DNA of 6,310 bases, from contig JASLMY010000262.1 of assembly GCA_030746295.1 (NCBI GenBank), positions 1-6,310 on the forward strand. Reading direction: 5' to 3'. The notes below the pieces were generated by a model. That model ran no database searches. It was not told the origin of the DNA and saw only the letters and a program-made list of their open reading frames with translations. How positions within the stretch are numbered: the stretch's first letter is position 1; each line of letters starts with the position of its first letter. A program made the position numbers and the translations under genes. Shown in pieces: positions 1 through 6,310 of the stretch. Source of the stretch: Alphaproteobacteria bacterium (GTDB lineage Bacteria > Pseudomonadota > Alphaproteobacteria > GCA-2731375).

Positions 1-1119
1 GTCGGCGAGCGGCAGCGGATCGAGATCGTGCGCTGCCTGCTGCAGAACCCGAAGCTCTTGATCCTCGACGAGCCGACCTCGGTGCTGACGCCGCAGGAGG
101 CCGACCGCCTATTCGAGACCCTGCGCCAACTCTCGGGCGAGGGCTGTGCCATCCTTTACATCAGCCACAAGCTGGCGGAGGTGAAGGCGCTTTGCGGGCG
201 AGCGACAATTCTGCGCGGCGGCCGGGTGGTGGCGACGTGCGAGCCTGCGACGATGTCGGCCAGGGAGATGGCGGAGCTGATGATCGGCAAGCGGCTGTCG
301 CCACCAAAGCGCCGGCCGCGGCCGATCGGCGAGGCACCGCGCCTTCTGGTCGACCACCTGTCGCTGTCCGCCGACAGCACTTTCGGCACCGACCTCGACG
401 AGGTTTCCCTGGCGGTGCGGGGCGGAGAAATTCTGGGCATTGCCGGGATCGCCGGCAACGGCCAGCGCGAGCTGATGGCGGCGCTGACCGGCGAGAGCCC
501 CGTGCCGGAGCGGCCGGAGGCGATCCTGCTCGACGGCACAGCCGTGGCGCACCTGGGTCCCAAGGCGCGGCGGGCCCGTGGTGCGGCCTTCGTGCCCGAG
601 GAGCGTCACGGCCAAGGTGCGGTCACCGACATGACGCTGACCGAGAACGCGTTCCTGACCGCCTTCCACCGGCTGAAGCTGGCCCTGCACGGCTGGATCT
701 CGGGAACCAGGTCGCGCCGTTACGCCGACCGGGTGATCGAGGATTTCGACGTCCGCACGACCGGCTGGAGCGCCACCGCCGGCAGTCTTTCTGGCGGCAA
801 CTTGCAGAAGTTCATCGTCGGCCGGGAGATCCTGCAGCGGCCGGGCGTGCTGGTGGTCTCGCAGCCGACCTGGGGCGTCGATGCCGGCGCCGCGGCGGCA
901 ATCCAGCGGGCGCTTCTGGGCCTCGCCGACGAGGGCGCAGCGGTGATCGTGATCTCGCAGGACCTAGACGAGATCCTGCAGATCTCGGACCGGGTGGCCG
1001 TGATCTCGGGAGGACGGCTGTCGGCGGCGCGGCCGACCGAGGCGATCGGCGTCAAGGAAATCGGCTTGCTGATGGGGGGCATGCAAGAGCACGGGGTGGA
1101 GGCGGCAGCCGATGATTAG
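1..1119 (+). CDS. Nucleoside/sugar-type ABC transporter ATP-binding protein, double domain (5' end cut by window)
   Basis: This is the cytoplasmic ATPase of a BMP-type (YufO/NupO-like) importer. The reading frame is open from base 1, so the gene begins upstream; the visible part is 372 codons, and the family is usually about 500-520 residues. The window opens inside the signature motif of the first nucleotide-binding domain (VGERQRIEI, residues 2-9 of the fragment), followed by an intact Walker B (LLILDEPTS, 19-27) and H-loop (YISHKLAEV, 53-61). The second domain starts near residue 112. Its Walker A-like loop (GIAGNGQREL, 149-158) has Gln in place of the catalytic Lys, its signature is LSGGN (263-267), its Walker B region (VLVVSQPTWGVD, 283-294) lacks the Asp-Glu pair, and its H-loop His is Gln320. 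Asymmetric domains of this kind are usual in the RbsA/MglA/YufO family, so hydrolysis probably occurs mainly at the site built on domain 1. The 3' end overlaps permease 1 by 8 bases. Substrate type is inferred from the neighbours. Confidence 0.95.
   Translation, partial: VGERQRIEIVRCLLQNPKLLILDEPTSVLTPQEADRLFETLRQLSGEGCAILYISHKLAEVKALCGRATILRGGRVVATCEPATMSAREMAELMIGKRLSPPKRRPRPIGEAPRLLVDHLSLSADSTFGTDLDEVSLAVRGGEILGIAGIAGNGQRELMAALTGESPVPERPEAILLDGTAVAHLGPKARRARGAAFVPEERHGQGAVTDMTLTENAFLTAFHRLKLALHGWISGTRSRRYADRVIEDFDVRTTGWSATAGSLSGGNLQKFIVGREILQRPGVLVVSQPTWGVDAGAAAAIQRALLGLADEGAAVIVISQDLDEILQISDRVAVISGGRLSAARPTEAIGVKEIGLLMGGMQEHGVEAAADD
1098..1102 (+). promoter_or_regulatory. Ribosome binding site for permease 1
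   Basis: GGAGG lies inside the end of the ATPase gene, 9 bases before the ATG at 1112. It supports that ATG as the start rather than the in-frame ATG at 1151, which would begin just before the first membrane segment. Confidence 0.6.
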
Positions 1120-2194
1120 GCTGGAGCCGCGGCGCCGCCAGTCGACGACCATGCTCTACCTCTCGCCGGTGCTGGCCGTGCTGGCGACGCTGGCCACCGG
1201 CCTCGTCATCTTCTGGGTCCTGGACAAGGACCCGTTGCTGGCCCTCTACACCTTCTTCGTGCAGCCCTTGACGAGCGTTTTCGGCCTGACCGAGCTCGCG
1301 GTCAAGGCGACGCCGCTCGTCCTGATCGGCGTCGGCCTCTCGATCGGCTTTCGCGCCAACGTCTGGAACATCGGCGCCGAGGGACAGCTCACCGTCGGGG
1401 CCATCTTCGGCGGCGGCCTGGCGATCTACTTCCACGATAGCGGCAGCGTCTTTCTGCTGCCGGCAATGGTGATCGCGGGCGCTGCCGGCGGCATGTTCTG
1501 GGCGGCATTTCCGGCCTGGTTCCGAACCCGCTTCAACGCCAACGAGATCCTGACCAGCCTGATGCTGACCTACGTCGCGATCCTGCTGCTGAGCTATCTG
1601 GTGCATGGGCCCTGGCGCGACCCGGCGGGCTACAACTTCCCCGAGTCCCGGCTCTTCCCGGAGGCCGGCGCGATGCCGATCCTGGTCGACGAGAGCCGCC
1701 TGCACCTGGGCGCCCTCTTCGCCCTGGCCGCGGTGGCGGGCGGTTGGGTGCTGCTGTCGAAGGCGCTGATCGGCTTTCAGCTCCGCGTCGTCGGCGCCGC
1801 ACCCCAGGCGGCCCGCCATGCCGGCTTTCGCGAGAACCGCCTGATCTGGTTCTCGCTGCTGTTGAGCGGCGGCCTCGCCGGCCTCGCCGGCCTGTCGGAG
1901 GTCGCGGGGCCCATCGGCCAACTGCTGCCGACGATCTCGCCGGGCTACGGCTTCACCGCCATCATCGTCGCCTTTCTGGGCCGGCTGCACCCGGTCGGCG
2001 TGCTGCTGGCTGGGCTGGTGATTTCGCTGACCTATCTCGGCGGCGAGACCGCGCAGATCGAGATCGGCCTGCCGGCCGCCGTCACCGGCCTCTTCCAGGG
2101 CATCTTGCTGTTCTTCCTCTTGGCCTCCGACGTCCTGACCCATTATCGGGTTCGCCTCGGCCCACGGGCCGCCGCCTGGGCGGCAGCCTCATGA
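1112..2194 (+). CDS. BMP-type ABC transporter permease 1 (YufP/NupP-like, BPD_transp_2 family)
   Basis: Inner-membrane permease of 360 residues, one half of the presumed heterodimeric channel. After a basic N-terminus (MIRLEPRRRQ) a first membrane segment runs roughly over residues 16-37. The family hallmark FRANVWNIGAEGQL is at 80-93, after a hydrophobic stretch at about 67-79. Further hydrophobic segments lie near 94-106, 113-134, 148-164, 199-217, 245-261, 280-305 and 322-340. The cytoplasmic loop around AARHAGFRENRL (233-244), followed by LSGGLAGLAGLSEV (251-264), matches the conserved coupling region of YufP-like permeases. The ATG start overlaps the ATPase gene by 8 bases and the stop overlaps permease 2 (ATGA), so translational coupling is likely. 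Membrane segments were estimated by eye. The sugar permeases of the RbsC type are related, but the FRANVWNIGAEG motif and the BMP protein nearby favour the nucleoside-type group. Confidence 0.95.
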   Translation: MIRLEPRRRQSTTMLYLSPVLAVLATLATGLVIFWVLDKDPLLALYTFFVQPLTSVFGLTELAVKATPLVLIGVGLSIGFRANVWNIGAEGQLTVGAIFGGGLAIYFHDSGSVFLLPAMVIAGAAGGMFWAAFPAWFRTRFNANEILTSLMLTYVAILLLSYLVHGPWRDPAGYNFPESRLFPEAGAMPILVDESRLHLGALFALAAVAGGWVLLSKALIGFQLRVVGAAPQAARHAGFRENRLIWFSLLLSGGLAGLAGLSEVAGPIGQLLPTISPGYGFTAIIVAFLGRLHPVGVLLAGLVISLTYLGGETAQIEIGLPAAVTGLFQGILLFFLLASDVLTHYRVRLGPRAAAWAAAS

Positions 2195-3120
2195 GCGGCC
2201 TCGACTGGCTGGTGCCCGTGGTCCTGACCGTGATCACGGCCTCAACGCCGCTATTGTTCGCCGCCACCGGCGAGCTGGTGACCGAGAAGGCGGGCGTTTT
2301 GAACCTCGGCGTCGAAGGCATGATGCTGATCGGCGCGATCGCCGCCTTCGCCACCGCCAGCAGCACCGGCAGCGCCGGCCTCGGCGTGCTGGCGGGGGCC
2401 GCCGCCGGCATGGCGATGGCCTTGGTCTTCGCCGTGCTGACGCTGTCGCTCTTTGCCAATCAGGTCGCCACCGGCCTGGCACTGACGATCTTCGGAGTGG
2501 GGGCAAGCGCCCTCGTCGGCGCCGGCTTCGTTGGCTACGCGCTAGCACCACTGCCCAAGCTCAGCCTGCCGGGCCTGAGCGAGATCCCCATTGTCGGGCC
2601 GCTCGTCTTCCAACAGGACGGCCTCGTCTATCTCTCCTTCGTCGCCATCGCCGCCGTCGCCTGGTTCCTGGGCCGGACCCGGGCCGGCCTGGTGCTGAAG
2701 GCGGTCGGCGAGAGCCACGATTCGGCCCATGCCATCGGCTACGACGTGGTCGGCGTGCGCTACTTTGCGACGCTCTTCGGCGGCGCGATGTCGGGCTTGG
2801 CCGGCGCCTACCTGTCGCTCTCCTACACGCCGATGTGGGCGGAGAACATGACCGCCGGCCGCGGCTGGATCGCGCTCGCACTGGTCGTCTTCGCAACCTG
2901 GCGGCCGGTGCGGTTGTTGCTGGGCGCTTACATGTTCGGCGCCATCACCATCCTGCAGCTGCACGCCCAGGGTGCGGGAATCGAGGTGCCGTCTCAGTTC
3001 ATGTCGATGCTGCCGTATCTGGCGACGATCCTGGTCCTGGTGGCGATCTCGCGCGACCGGATCAAGATCCGCTTGAATGCGCCGGCCTGCATCGGCAAGG
3101 TGTTCCGTCCGGCACAATGA
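2191..3120 (+). CDS. BMP-type ABC transporter permease 2 (YufQ/NupQ-like, BPD_transp_2 family)
   Basis: Second inner-membrane permease, 309 residues, shorter than permease 1 as is usual for this pair. The YufQ-type motif ELVTEKAGVLNLGVEGMML spans residues 28-46. The coupling region includes AVGESHDSAHAIGYDVVGVR (171-190), then FGGAMSGLAGAYLSL (196-210) and TAGRGWIALALVVFATWRP (221-239). Hydrophobic segments lie near 5-24, 43-55, 62-86, 92-115, 146-160, 193-210, 226-236, 241-256 and 272-287, judged by eye. The frame is open upstream to 1744, but that extension runs inside permease 1 in another frame. The ATG at 2191 forms an ATGA overlap with the permease 1 stop and gives the normal family N-terminus. 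There is no strong ribosome binding site before it, which fits translation by coupling. It presumably pairs with permease 1 and the ATPase to form the importer core. Confidence 0.95.
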   Translation: MSGLDWLVPVVLTVITASTPLLFAATGELVTEKAGVLNLGVEGMMLIGAIAAFATASSTGSAGLGVLAGAAAGMAMALVFAVLTLSLFANQVATGLALTIFGVGASALVGAGFVGYALAPLPKLSLPGLSEIPIVGPLVFQQDGLVYLSFVAIAAVAWFLGRTRAGLVLKAVGESHDSAHAIGYDVVGVRYFATLFGGAMSGLAGAYLSLSYTPMWAENMTAGRGWIALALVVFATWRPVRLLLGAYMFGAITILQLHAQGAGIEVPSQFMSMLPYLATILVLVAISRDRIKIRLNAPACIGKVFRPAQ

Positions 3121-3134
3121 CGGAACAAGCGATC

Positions 3135-3160
3135 GGGTGGCGAGGTTGGGCCGGCCACCC
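3135..3160 (+). repeat. Inverted repeat in the leader of the binding-protein gene
   Basis: GGGTGGC (3135-3141) and GCCACCC (3154-3160) are perfect reverse complements around a 12-base loop. The hairpin would lie in the 63-base gap between permease 2 and the binding-protein gene, 12 bases before the ribosome binding site. No T-run follows, so it does not look like an intrinsic terminator. It could be an RNA-stability element at a processing point, or chance in GC-rich DNA. The loop also contains part of a GGCCGGCC palindrome (3149-3156) that could form a competing fold. Confidence 0.45.
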
Positions 3161-3172
3161 CTGGAGAACAAG

Positions 3173-3178
3173 GGGAGG
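3173..3178 (+). promoter_or_regulatory. Strong ribosome binding site of the binding-protein gene
   Basis: GGGAGG, ending 5 bases before the ATG at 3184, within a purine-rich run. It is the best Shine-Dalgarno match in the window and fits the need for more binding protein than membrane components. It fixes the start of the signal peptide. Confidence 0.8.
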
Positions 3179-3183
3179 AAAGA

Positions 3184-4266
3184 ATGCGTCTCGGATCACT
3201 CATCAAAGCGGTATCGGGTCTGCTGGCAGCAGTAGCAGTCGCCACGGCGGCGAGCCTGGCGGGCGCCCAGGACCTCAAGGTCGGCTTCGTCTATGTCGGC
3301 CCGGTCGGCGACCACGGCTGGACCTACCGCCACGATATCGGCCGCCAAGCGGTCGAAAAGGCGCTCGGCGCCAAGGTCAAGACCACCTTTGTCGAGAGCG
3401 TCAAGGAAGGCCCCGATGCCGAGCGGGTGATCCAGCAGTTGGCGGCGAGCGGCCACGACCTGATCTTCACCACCTCATTCGGCTTCGGCAATCCGACCGT
3501 CAAGGTCGCCAAGCGCAACCCCAAGGTCCGCTTCGAGCACGCCACCGGATACAAGCGGGCAAAAAACGTCTCCACCTACATGGCCCGCTTCTACGAAGGG
3601 CGTTACGTCGCCGGCGTCATTGCCGGCAAGATGACGAAGTCGAACGTGATCGGCTACGTCGCCTCCTTCCCTATCCCCGAGGTCGTGCGGGGCATCAACT
3701 CCTTCATGCTGGGCGCCCGATCGGTCAATCCGAAGACCAGCATCAAGGTGGTCTGGGTCAACACCTGGTATGACCCGCCCAAGGAGGGCGATGCGGCCAA
3801 GGCGCTGATCGACCAGGGCGCCGACATCATCACCCAGCACACGGATTCGCCGGCGCCGTTGCAAGTGGCGGAGAACCGAGGCGTCAAGGGCTTCGGCCAG
3901 GCCTCCGACATGGTCGCCTTCGCGCCCAAGGCGCAGCTCACAAGCATCGTCGACAACTGGGACGGCTACTATGTCGCCCGCGCCAAGGCGGCGCTGGACG
4001 GCAGTTGGAAGATGTCCGACACCTGGGGCGGCTTCAACACCGGGATGGTCGAGATGGCACCCTTCACGAACATGCCGGCCGACGTCACCAAGATGGCCGA
4101 GGCGACGGTAGCCAAGATCGCCGCCGGCACGCTGCACCCCTTTCAGGGCCCGATCAAGAACCAGAAGGGCGAGGTCGTCGTGAAAGAGGGCGAGCGGCTC
4201 GACGACGGCAAGCTCCTGGGCATGAACTGGTACGTCGAAGGCGTCGAGGGCAAGCTGCCGAAGTAG
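3184..4266 (+). CDS. BMP-family periplasmic substrate-binding protein of the ABC importer
   Basis: A 360-residue member of the BMP (BmpA/PnrA/Med) family of binding proteins, which deliver nucleosides, purines or related ligands to YufOPQ-type importers. The N-terminus is a Sec signal peptide: Lys8, a hydrophobic Ala/Leu/Val core over about 9-25, and a likely cleavage after AGA (26-28), giving a mature start at Gln29. There is no lipobox Cys, so this should be a soluble periplasmic protein, unlike the lipoproteins of Firmicutes and spirochaetes. Conserved stretches include VGFVYVGPVGDHGWTYRHD (33-51), FTTSFGFGNPT (95-105), GYVASFPIPEVVRGINSF (157-174), VNTWYDPP (192-199), HTDSPAPLQVAE (219-230) and DNWDGYY (257-263). 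The aromatic and acidic residues in these stretches are candidates for ligand contacts. This subtype is common in alphaproteobacteria; from memory, a Brucella relative was crystallised with adenine bound, which I cannot verify here. A purine ligand is likely but not shown. The gene ends 5 bases before the convergent M20 stop. Confidence 0.93.
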   Translation: MRLGSLIKAVSGLLAAVAVATAASLAGAQDLKVGFVYVGPVGDHGWTYRHDIGRQAVEKALGAKVKTTFVESVKEGPDAERVIQQLAASGHDLIFTTSFGFGNPTVKVAKRNPKVRFEHATGYKRAKNVSTYMARFYEGRYVAGVIAGKMTKSNVIGYVASFPIPEVVRGINSFMLGARSVNPKTSIKVVWVNTWYDPPKEGDAAKALIDQGADIITQHTDSPAPLQVAENRGVKGFGQASDMVAFAPKAQLTSIVDNWDGYYVARAKAALDGSWKMSDTWGGFNTGMVEMAPFTNMPADVTKMAEATVAKIAAGTLHPFQGPIKNQKGEVVVKEGERLDDGKLLGMNWYVEGVEGKLPK

Positions 4267-4271
4267 CGACC

Positions 4272-5504
4272 TCAGCCCACGTCGAGCAATCGAGACAAGG
4301 CGAGTGCCACGACCTCGGTCGCCAGGCCGAGGTCGGTGAGCCGGAGCTGCTCGTCGGCGCCGTGGGCGTTGGCCTCCGCTATCGTCCTGGGCCCGGCACC
4401 GTAGAGCACGGTCGGCACGCCGGTCCGGGCATAGTGGCGGGCATCCGTATAGAGTGGCACGCCGTGGAGGCCCACCGCCTCGCCCGACACCTCGGTGGCA
4501 GCGGCGGCGATCGTTTGGCCCAGCCTCGTCGAGGCCTCGGTCGGGATCAGCGGCTCGGCCAGCAGCAGGCGCTCGACCTCGACCGCGGCGCCGGGATAGG
4601 CGGCGACCGCGGCTTCGATCCGTTCCCTGAGATCGGCCTCGACGGCGCCCGGATTCTCCTCCGGGATCAGCCGCCGGTCGAGCCTGAGGGCGACCAGGTC
4701 CGGGACCACGTTGGTGTTGACGCCACCCTCGAACCGCCCCACCACCAGGCTCGGGCTCTCGATCCCATCGACCGAGGAGCGGACCTGCCCATAGCCCTTG
4801 CGCGCCTCATAGAGCGCGCCCAACACGCCGGTCGCCGCCTCCAGCGCGTCGACACCGGTGGCCGGCAGGGCGGCGTGGGCCTGGCGCCCGCGCACCCGCA
4901 CCTCCAGATGCAGACAGCCGTTGTGGGCGACGACGACGCCGTGCGCCAAACCGGCGCAGATCGCCAGATCGGGCTTGGTAATCCCTTGCGCCAGCAGCCA
5001 TTCGGGGCCGAGCCCGCCGCCCGATTCCTCGTCGTAGGTGAAATGCAGTTCCACCGTGCCGGCGAGTTTCGGCCCAACCGCCTGCAGGGCCAACAAGGCG
5101 AAGGCATAGGTCGCGAAATCGGACTTCGAGGTCGCCGCAGCGCGGCCATAGAGCACGCCGTCATCGATCTCGGCGCCGTAGGGCGGTCGGGTCCAGCCCT
5201 CGCCCGCCGGCACCGCGTCGCCGTGCGCGTTGAGCGCGACCGTCGGTCCCTCGCCGAAGCGCAGCCTGACGACGAGGTTGGTGACCGAGACGAGGCCCGC
5301 ATCGCGGACCAGGCCGGCCGGGACGGCGTGGCGCTCGACCTCGAATCCGAGCCCTTCCAGCAAGACGGCGGAGGCTTCGGCATGGCCCGCAAGATCGCCC
5401 GGCGGGTTCTCCGAGGGCCGGCGGACGAGGTCGGCGAAGAACGCCACCTGCTCGTCGCCTCGATCTCGCAAATAGTCGCGAAGCCGCTCCCAATCGCCCG
5501 TCAC
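4272..5504 (-). CDS. M20-family metallo-hydrolase (peptidase/amidohydrolase-like) with atypical metal ligands
   Basis: A 410-residue protein with the M20 layout (ArgE/DapE/CPG2 type): catalytic domain, lid domain around 195-310, then the rest of the catalytic domain. Usual features seen: the first metal motif AHGDAVP (93-99; His94, Asp96), the catalytic pair in YDEESGG (157-163; Glu159 base, Glu160 ligand), [10 protein letters not shown] (205-214) starting the lid, [11 protein letters not shown] (275-285), and the C-terminal ligand in AHGADE (380-385; His381). Two usual ligands seem absent. Where GRGAxDxKG is expected the sequence is [11 protein letters not shown] (119-129), with Thr125 at the bridging Asp position. 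Where an acidic ligand (GEP-like) is expected, [12 protein letters not shown] (178-189) has Gly185. No signal peptide is seen, so it is probably cytoplasmic. The GTG start at 5504 overlaps the gpt stop (GTGA) and gives a typical M20 N-terminus. The frame stays open upstream through gpt, but that part is shadow. Substrate unknown; it could be an amidase, carboxypeptidase or deacylase. Confidence 0.9.
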   Translation of the reverse strand: MTGDWERLRDYLRDRGDEQVAFFADLVRRPSENPPGDLAGHAEASAVLLEGLGFEVERHAVPAGLVRDAGLVSVTNLVVRLRFGEGPTVALNAHGDAVPAGEGWTRPPYGAEIDDGVLYGRAAATSKSDFATYAFALLALQAVGPKLAGTVELHFTYDEESGGGLGPEWLLAQGITKPDLAICAGLAHGVVVAHNGCLHLEVRVRGRQAHAALPATGVDALEAATGVLGALYEARKGYGQVRSSVDGIESPSLVVGRFEGGVNTNVVPDLVALRLDRRLIPEENPGAVEADLRERIEAAVAAYPGAAVEVERLLLAEPLIPTEASTRLGQTIAAAATEVSGEAVGLHGVPLYTDARHYARTGVPTVLYGAGPRTIAEANAHGADEQLRLTDLGLATEVVALALSRLLDVG

Positions 5505-5974
5505 GGCTGCCTCAACTCGGCCACGGTCTGGGCCGGCTGCAGCTCGCTGTCCCAGGGAAACAGGATCCAGGTGTCCTGGCTTACCTCGGTGACGTAGGTG
5601 TCGACCAGCGGCCGGCCGTCGGGCTTGGCGTAGACGGTTGCGTAATGCGCATTCGGCAACATATCGCGGACCAGCCGCGCCGTCGCACCGGTGTCGACCA
5701 GGTCGTCGATGATGAGCCAGTCGGCGGTCTCGAGCCGGACCTCCTTCAAGACCTCGGGCGCGCCCCGCGCCTGATCGCGATAAGAGCGCACGCAGACGGT
5801 ATCGATCAGGCGCAAGTCCAATTCGCGGGCCACGATCGCGGCCGGCACCAGGCCGCCCCGGGTGATGGCGACGATGCCTTGGAACGGCCCCTCGTCCGCC
5901 AACCGCCACGAGAGCGCTTTCGAATCGCGATGCAACTGATCCCAGGAGACCGGGTAGTGTTTGGCGTAGGTCAT
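5501..5974 (-). CDS. gpt: Xanthine(-guanine) phosphoribosyltransferase
   Basis: Cytoplasmic purine salvage enzyme: xanthine or guanine plus PRPP gives XMP or GMP and pyrophosphate. The 157-residue product aligns by eye over its full length with E. coli Gpt (152 residues). The N-terminal segment [20 protein letters not shown] (7-26) corresponds to the YIVTWDML region. [17 protein letters not shown] (36-52) carries the Arg-Gly-Gly loop, and IDTVCVRSY (57-65) matches. The PRPP loop is [12 protein letters not shown] (88-99), with the catalytic-site Asp90, Asp91 and Asp94. [10 protein letters not shown] (116-125) holds the Lys117 expected to contact the purine, and [10 protein letters not shown] (133-142) the stacking Trp136. 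The ATG at 5974 was chosen because it matches the family N-terminus; a TTG three codons upstream (5983) is possible, but neither has a good ribosome binding site. It lies 46 bases after the pbpC stop on the same strand and overlaps the M20 start. Specificity for xanthine over hypoxanthine is inferred from the family. Confidence 0.95.
   Translation of the reverse strand: MTYAKHYPVSWDQLHRDSKALSWRLADEGPFQGIVAITRGGLVPAAIVARELDLRLIDTVCVRSYRDQARGAPEVLKEVRLETADWLIIDDLVDTGATARLVRDMLPNAHYATVYAKPDGRPLVDTYVTEVSQDTWILFPWDSELQPAQTVAELRQP
5510..5513 (-). promoter_or_regulatory. Ribosome binding site of the M20 gene
   Basis: GAGG on the minus strand, inside the end of gpt and 5 bases before the GTG at 5504. 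Together with the GTGA overlap it decides the start of the M20 gene and points to translation coupled to gpt. Confidence 0.6.
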
Positions 5975-6020
5975 GGCGCCCAAGATGCCGAGACCGGAGG
6001 GTCGAGATCAAGCGCTTTTG

Positions 6021-6310
6021 CTACTCCGCCCGCACGAGCCTCACCCGGGCGGCGGCGCGGCGTCCGAGGGCGTCGATCAGGACGATCTCGGTAAAGCCGG
6101 GGCCGTCGGGCCGCCACTTCGCGACCCGGTTCCATTTCCGGGCAGCCAATGGGGCGCCGTCGACGAGCCAGGTCAGCGGCCGGCGGCCGCCTTCGGCGCT
6201 GAGACCGATGCTGCGGCCGGCCTGCGGCAGGGCCACCAGGCTGGCATCGAGCGGAAAGACGATCCGGGGCGGTCGCCCCTTCTTCGCCGGCATCGCGCGG
6301 CCGGCACCCG
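6021..6310 (-). CDS. pbpC: Penicillin-binding protein 1C, C-terminal fragment (gene runs off the right edge)
   Basis: The frame is open to the end of the window, so only the last 96 or so residues are visible; E. coli PbpC has about 770. The visible part matches the PbpC C-terminal beta-sandwich domain (BiPBP_C type): a Pro/Arg linker (KKGRPPRIVFPLDAS), then a stretch ending in PLTWLVDGAPLA, a W-P-D-G-G turn in AKWRPDGPGFTEIVLIDA, and the closing GRRAAARVRLV. The WxVDGxPL and VxIDAxGR patterns are the recognisable points. In full-length PbpC this domain follows the transglycosylase and transpeptidase domains on the periplasmic side and is thought to bind partners such as alpha-2-macroglobulin in some bacteria. 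The ATG at 6293 is internal, not the start. Nothing of the enzymatic domains can be checked here, so a stand-alone domain cannot be excluded, though that is unlikely. Confidence 0.82.
   Translation of the reverse strand, partial: GAGRAMPAKKGRPPRIVFPLDASLVALPQAGRSIGLSAEGGRRPLTWLVDGAPLAARKWNRVAKWRPDGPGFTEIVLIDALGRRAAARVRLVRAE

Noticed and set aside
1052..2143. Long minus-strand open frame opposite permease 1
   Set aside because: Low-complexity, Gln/Arg/Asp-rich translation with no domain. It lies opposite a clear permease gene and is the usual antisense shadow in GC-rich DNA.
1744..2190. Upstream extension of permease 2 to 458 residues
   Set aside because: The added part is an Arg/Pro-rich shadow inside permease 1. 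The ATG at 2191 gives the family N-terminus and an ATGA overlap.
3074..3102. Possible internal promoter (TTGAAT near the end of permease 2) for the binding-protein gene
   Set aside because: The hexamer at the right spacing (CAAGGT) is a weak -10 match, and the site lies in coding sequence, so it cannot be separated from chance.
3561..3566. Run of six A in the binding-protein gene as a possible slippage site
   Set aside because: A single short run in an intact frame, encoding Lys-Asn within a well-conserved protein. Nothing else suggests phase variation.
4005..5597. Long plus-strand open frame of 530 codons opposite the M20 gene
   Set aside because: The translation is rich in Arg, Gly, Asp and Gln with no recognisable motif, and it covers the antisense of M20 and the ends of two neighbours. 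It is a codon-bias shadow.
5505..6011. Upstream extension of the M20 frame, suggesting a 579-residue fusion
   Set aside because: The extension runs through gpt in another frame and shows no conserved domain. The GTG at 5504 with a ribosome binding site gives the expected M20 length.
5983..6011. Possible promoter before gpt (TTGATC at 6011-6006 with a 17-base spacer)
   Set aside because: The matching -10 hexamer would be GCATCT, a very poor fit that also leaves no room for a ribosome binding site.
6010..6017. AAGCGCTT palindrome between pbpC and gpt
   Set aside because: Only 8 bases with no loop and no following T-run in the direction of pbpC transcription. It is too short to call a terminator or operator.

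Overview
The window is very GC-rich and densely coded, with overlapping start and stop codons. Its proteins look like those of an alphaproteobacterium, possibly Rhodospirillales-like: an xanthine phosphoribosyltransferase of Gpt type, a PbpC C-terminal domain, and a BMP-family binding protein with a plain signal peptide and no lipobox. The taxonomic guess rests on protein character and composition only. No mobile element, CRISPR array, tRNA or rRNA is visible, and no stretch over 300 bases lacks a gene.

Left part, plus strand (1-4266): an ABC importer of the BMP/YufNOPQ (nucleoside-type) class. The order is a double-domain ATPase cut by the left edge, two different permeases, and a periplasmic BMP-family binding protein. 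ATPase and permease 1 overlap by 8 bases and permease 1 and permease 2 by 4, so they are probably translationally coupled. The binding protein comes last, after a 63-base leader that holds an inverted repeat and a strong ribosome binding site.

Right part, minus strand (6310-4272, read right to left): the 3' end of a gene for a PbpC-type (penicillin-binding protein 1C) peptidoglycan synthase, cut by the right edge; then gpt; then an M20-family metallo-hydrolase whose GTG start overlaps the gpt stop codon (GTGA). This group converges on the transporter group with only 5 bases between the two stop codons.

How they may work together: BMP-type transporters are known to import purine nucleosides and related compounds, and Gpt converts xanthine or guanine to nucleotides with PRPP. 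Side by side they suggest a purine uptake and salvage neighbourhood. The M20 enzyme is tightly coupled to gpt, its substrate is unknown, and it appears to lack two of the usual metal ligands; it is the least explained gene here. I see no clearly novel multi-gene system. The items most worth checking are the M20 active site with its link to gpt, and the transporter substrate.
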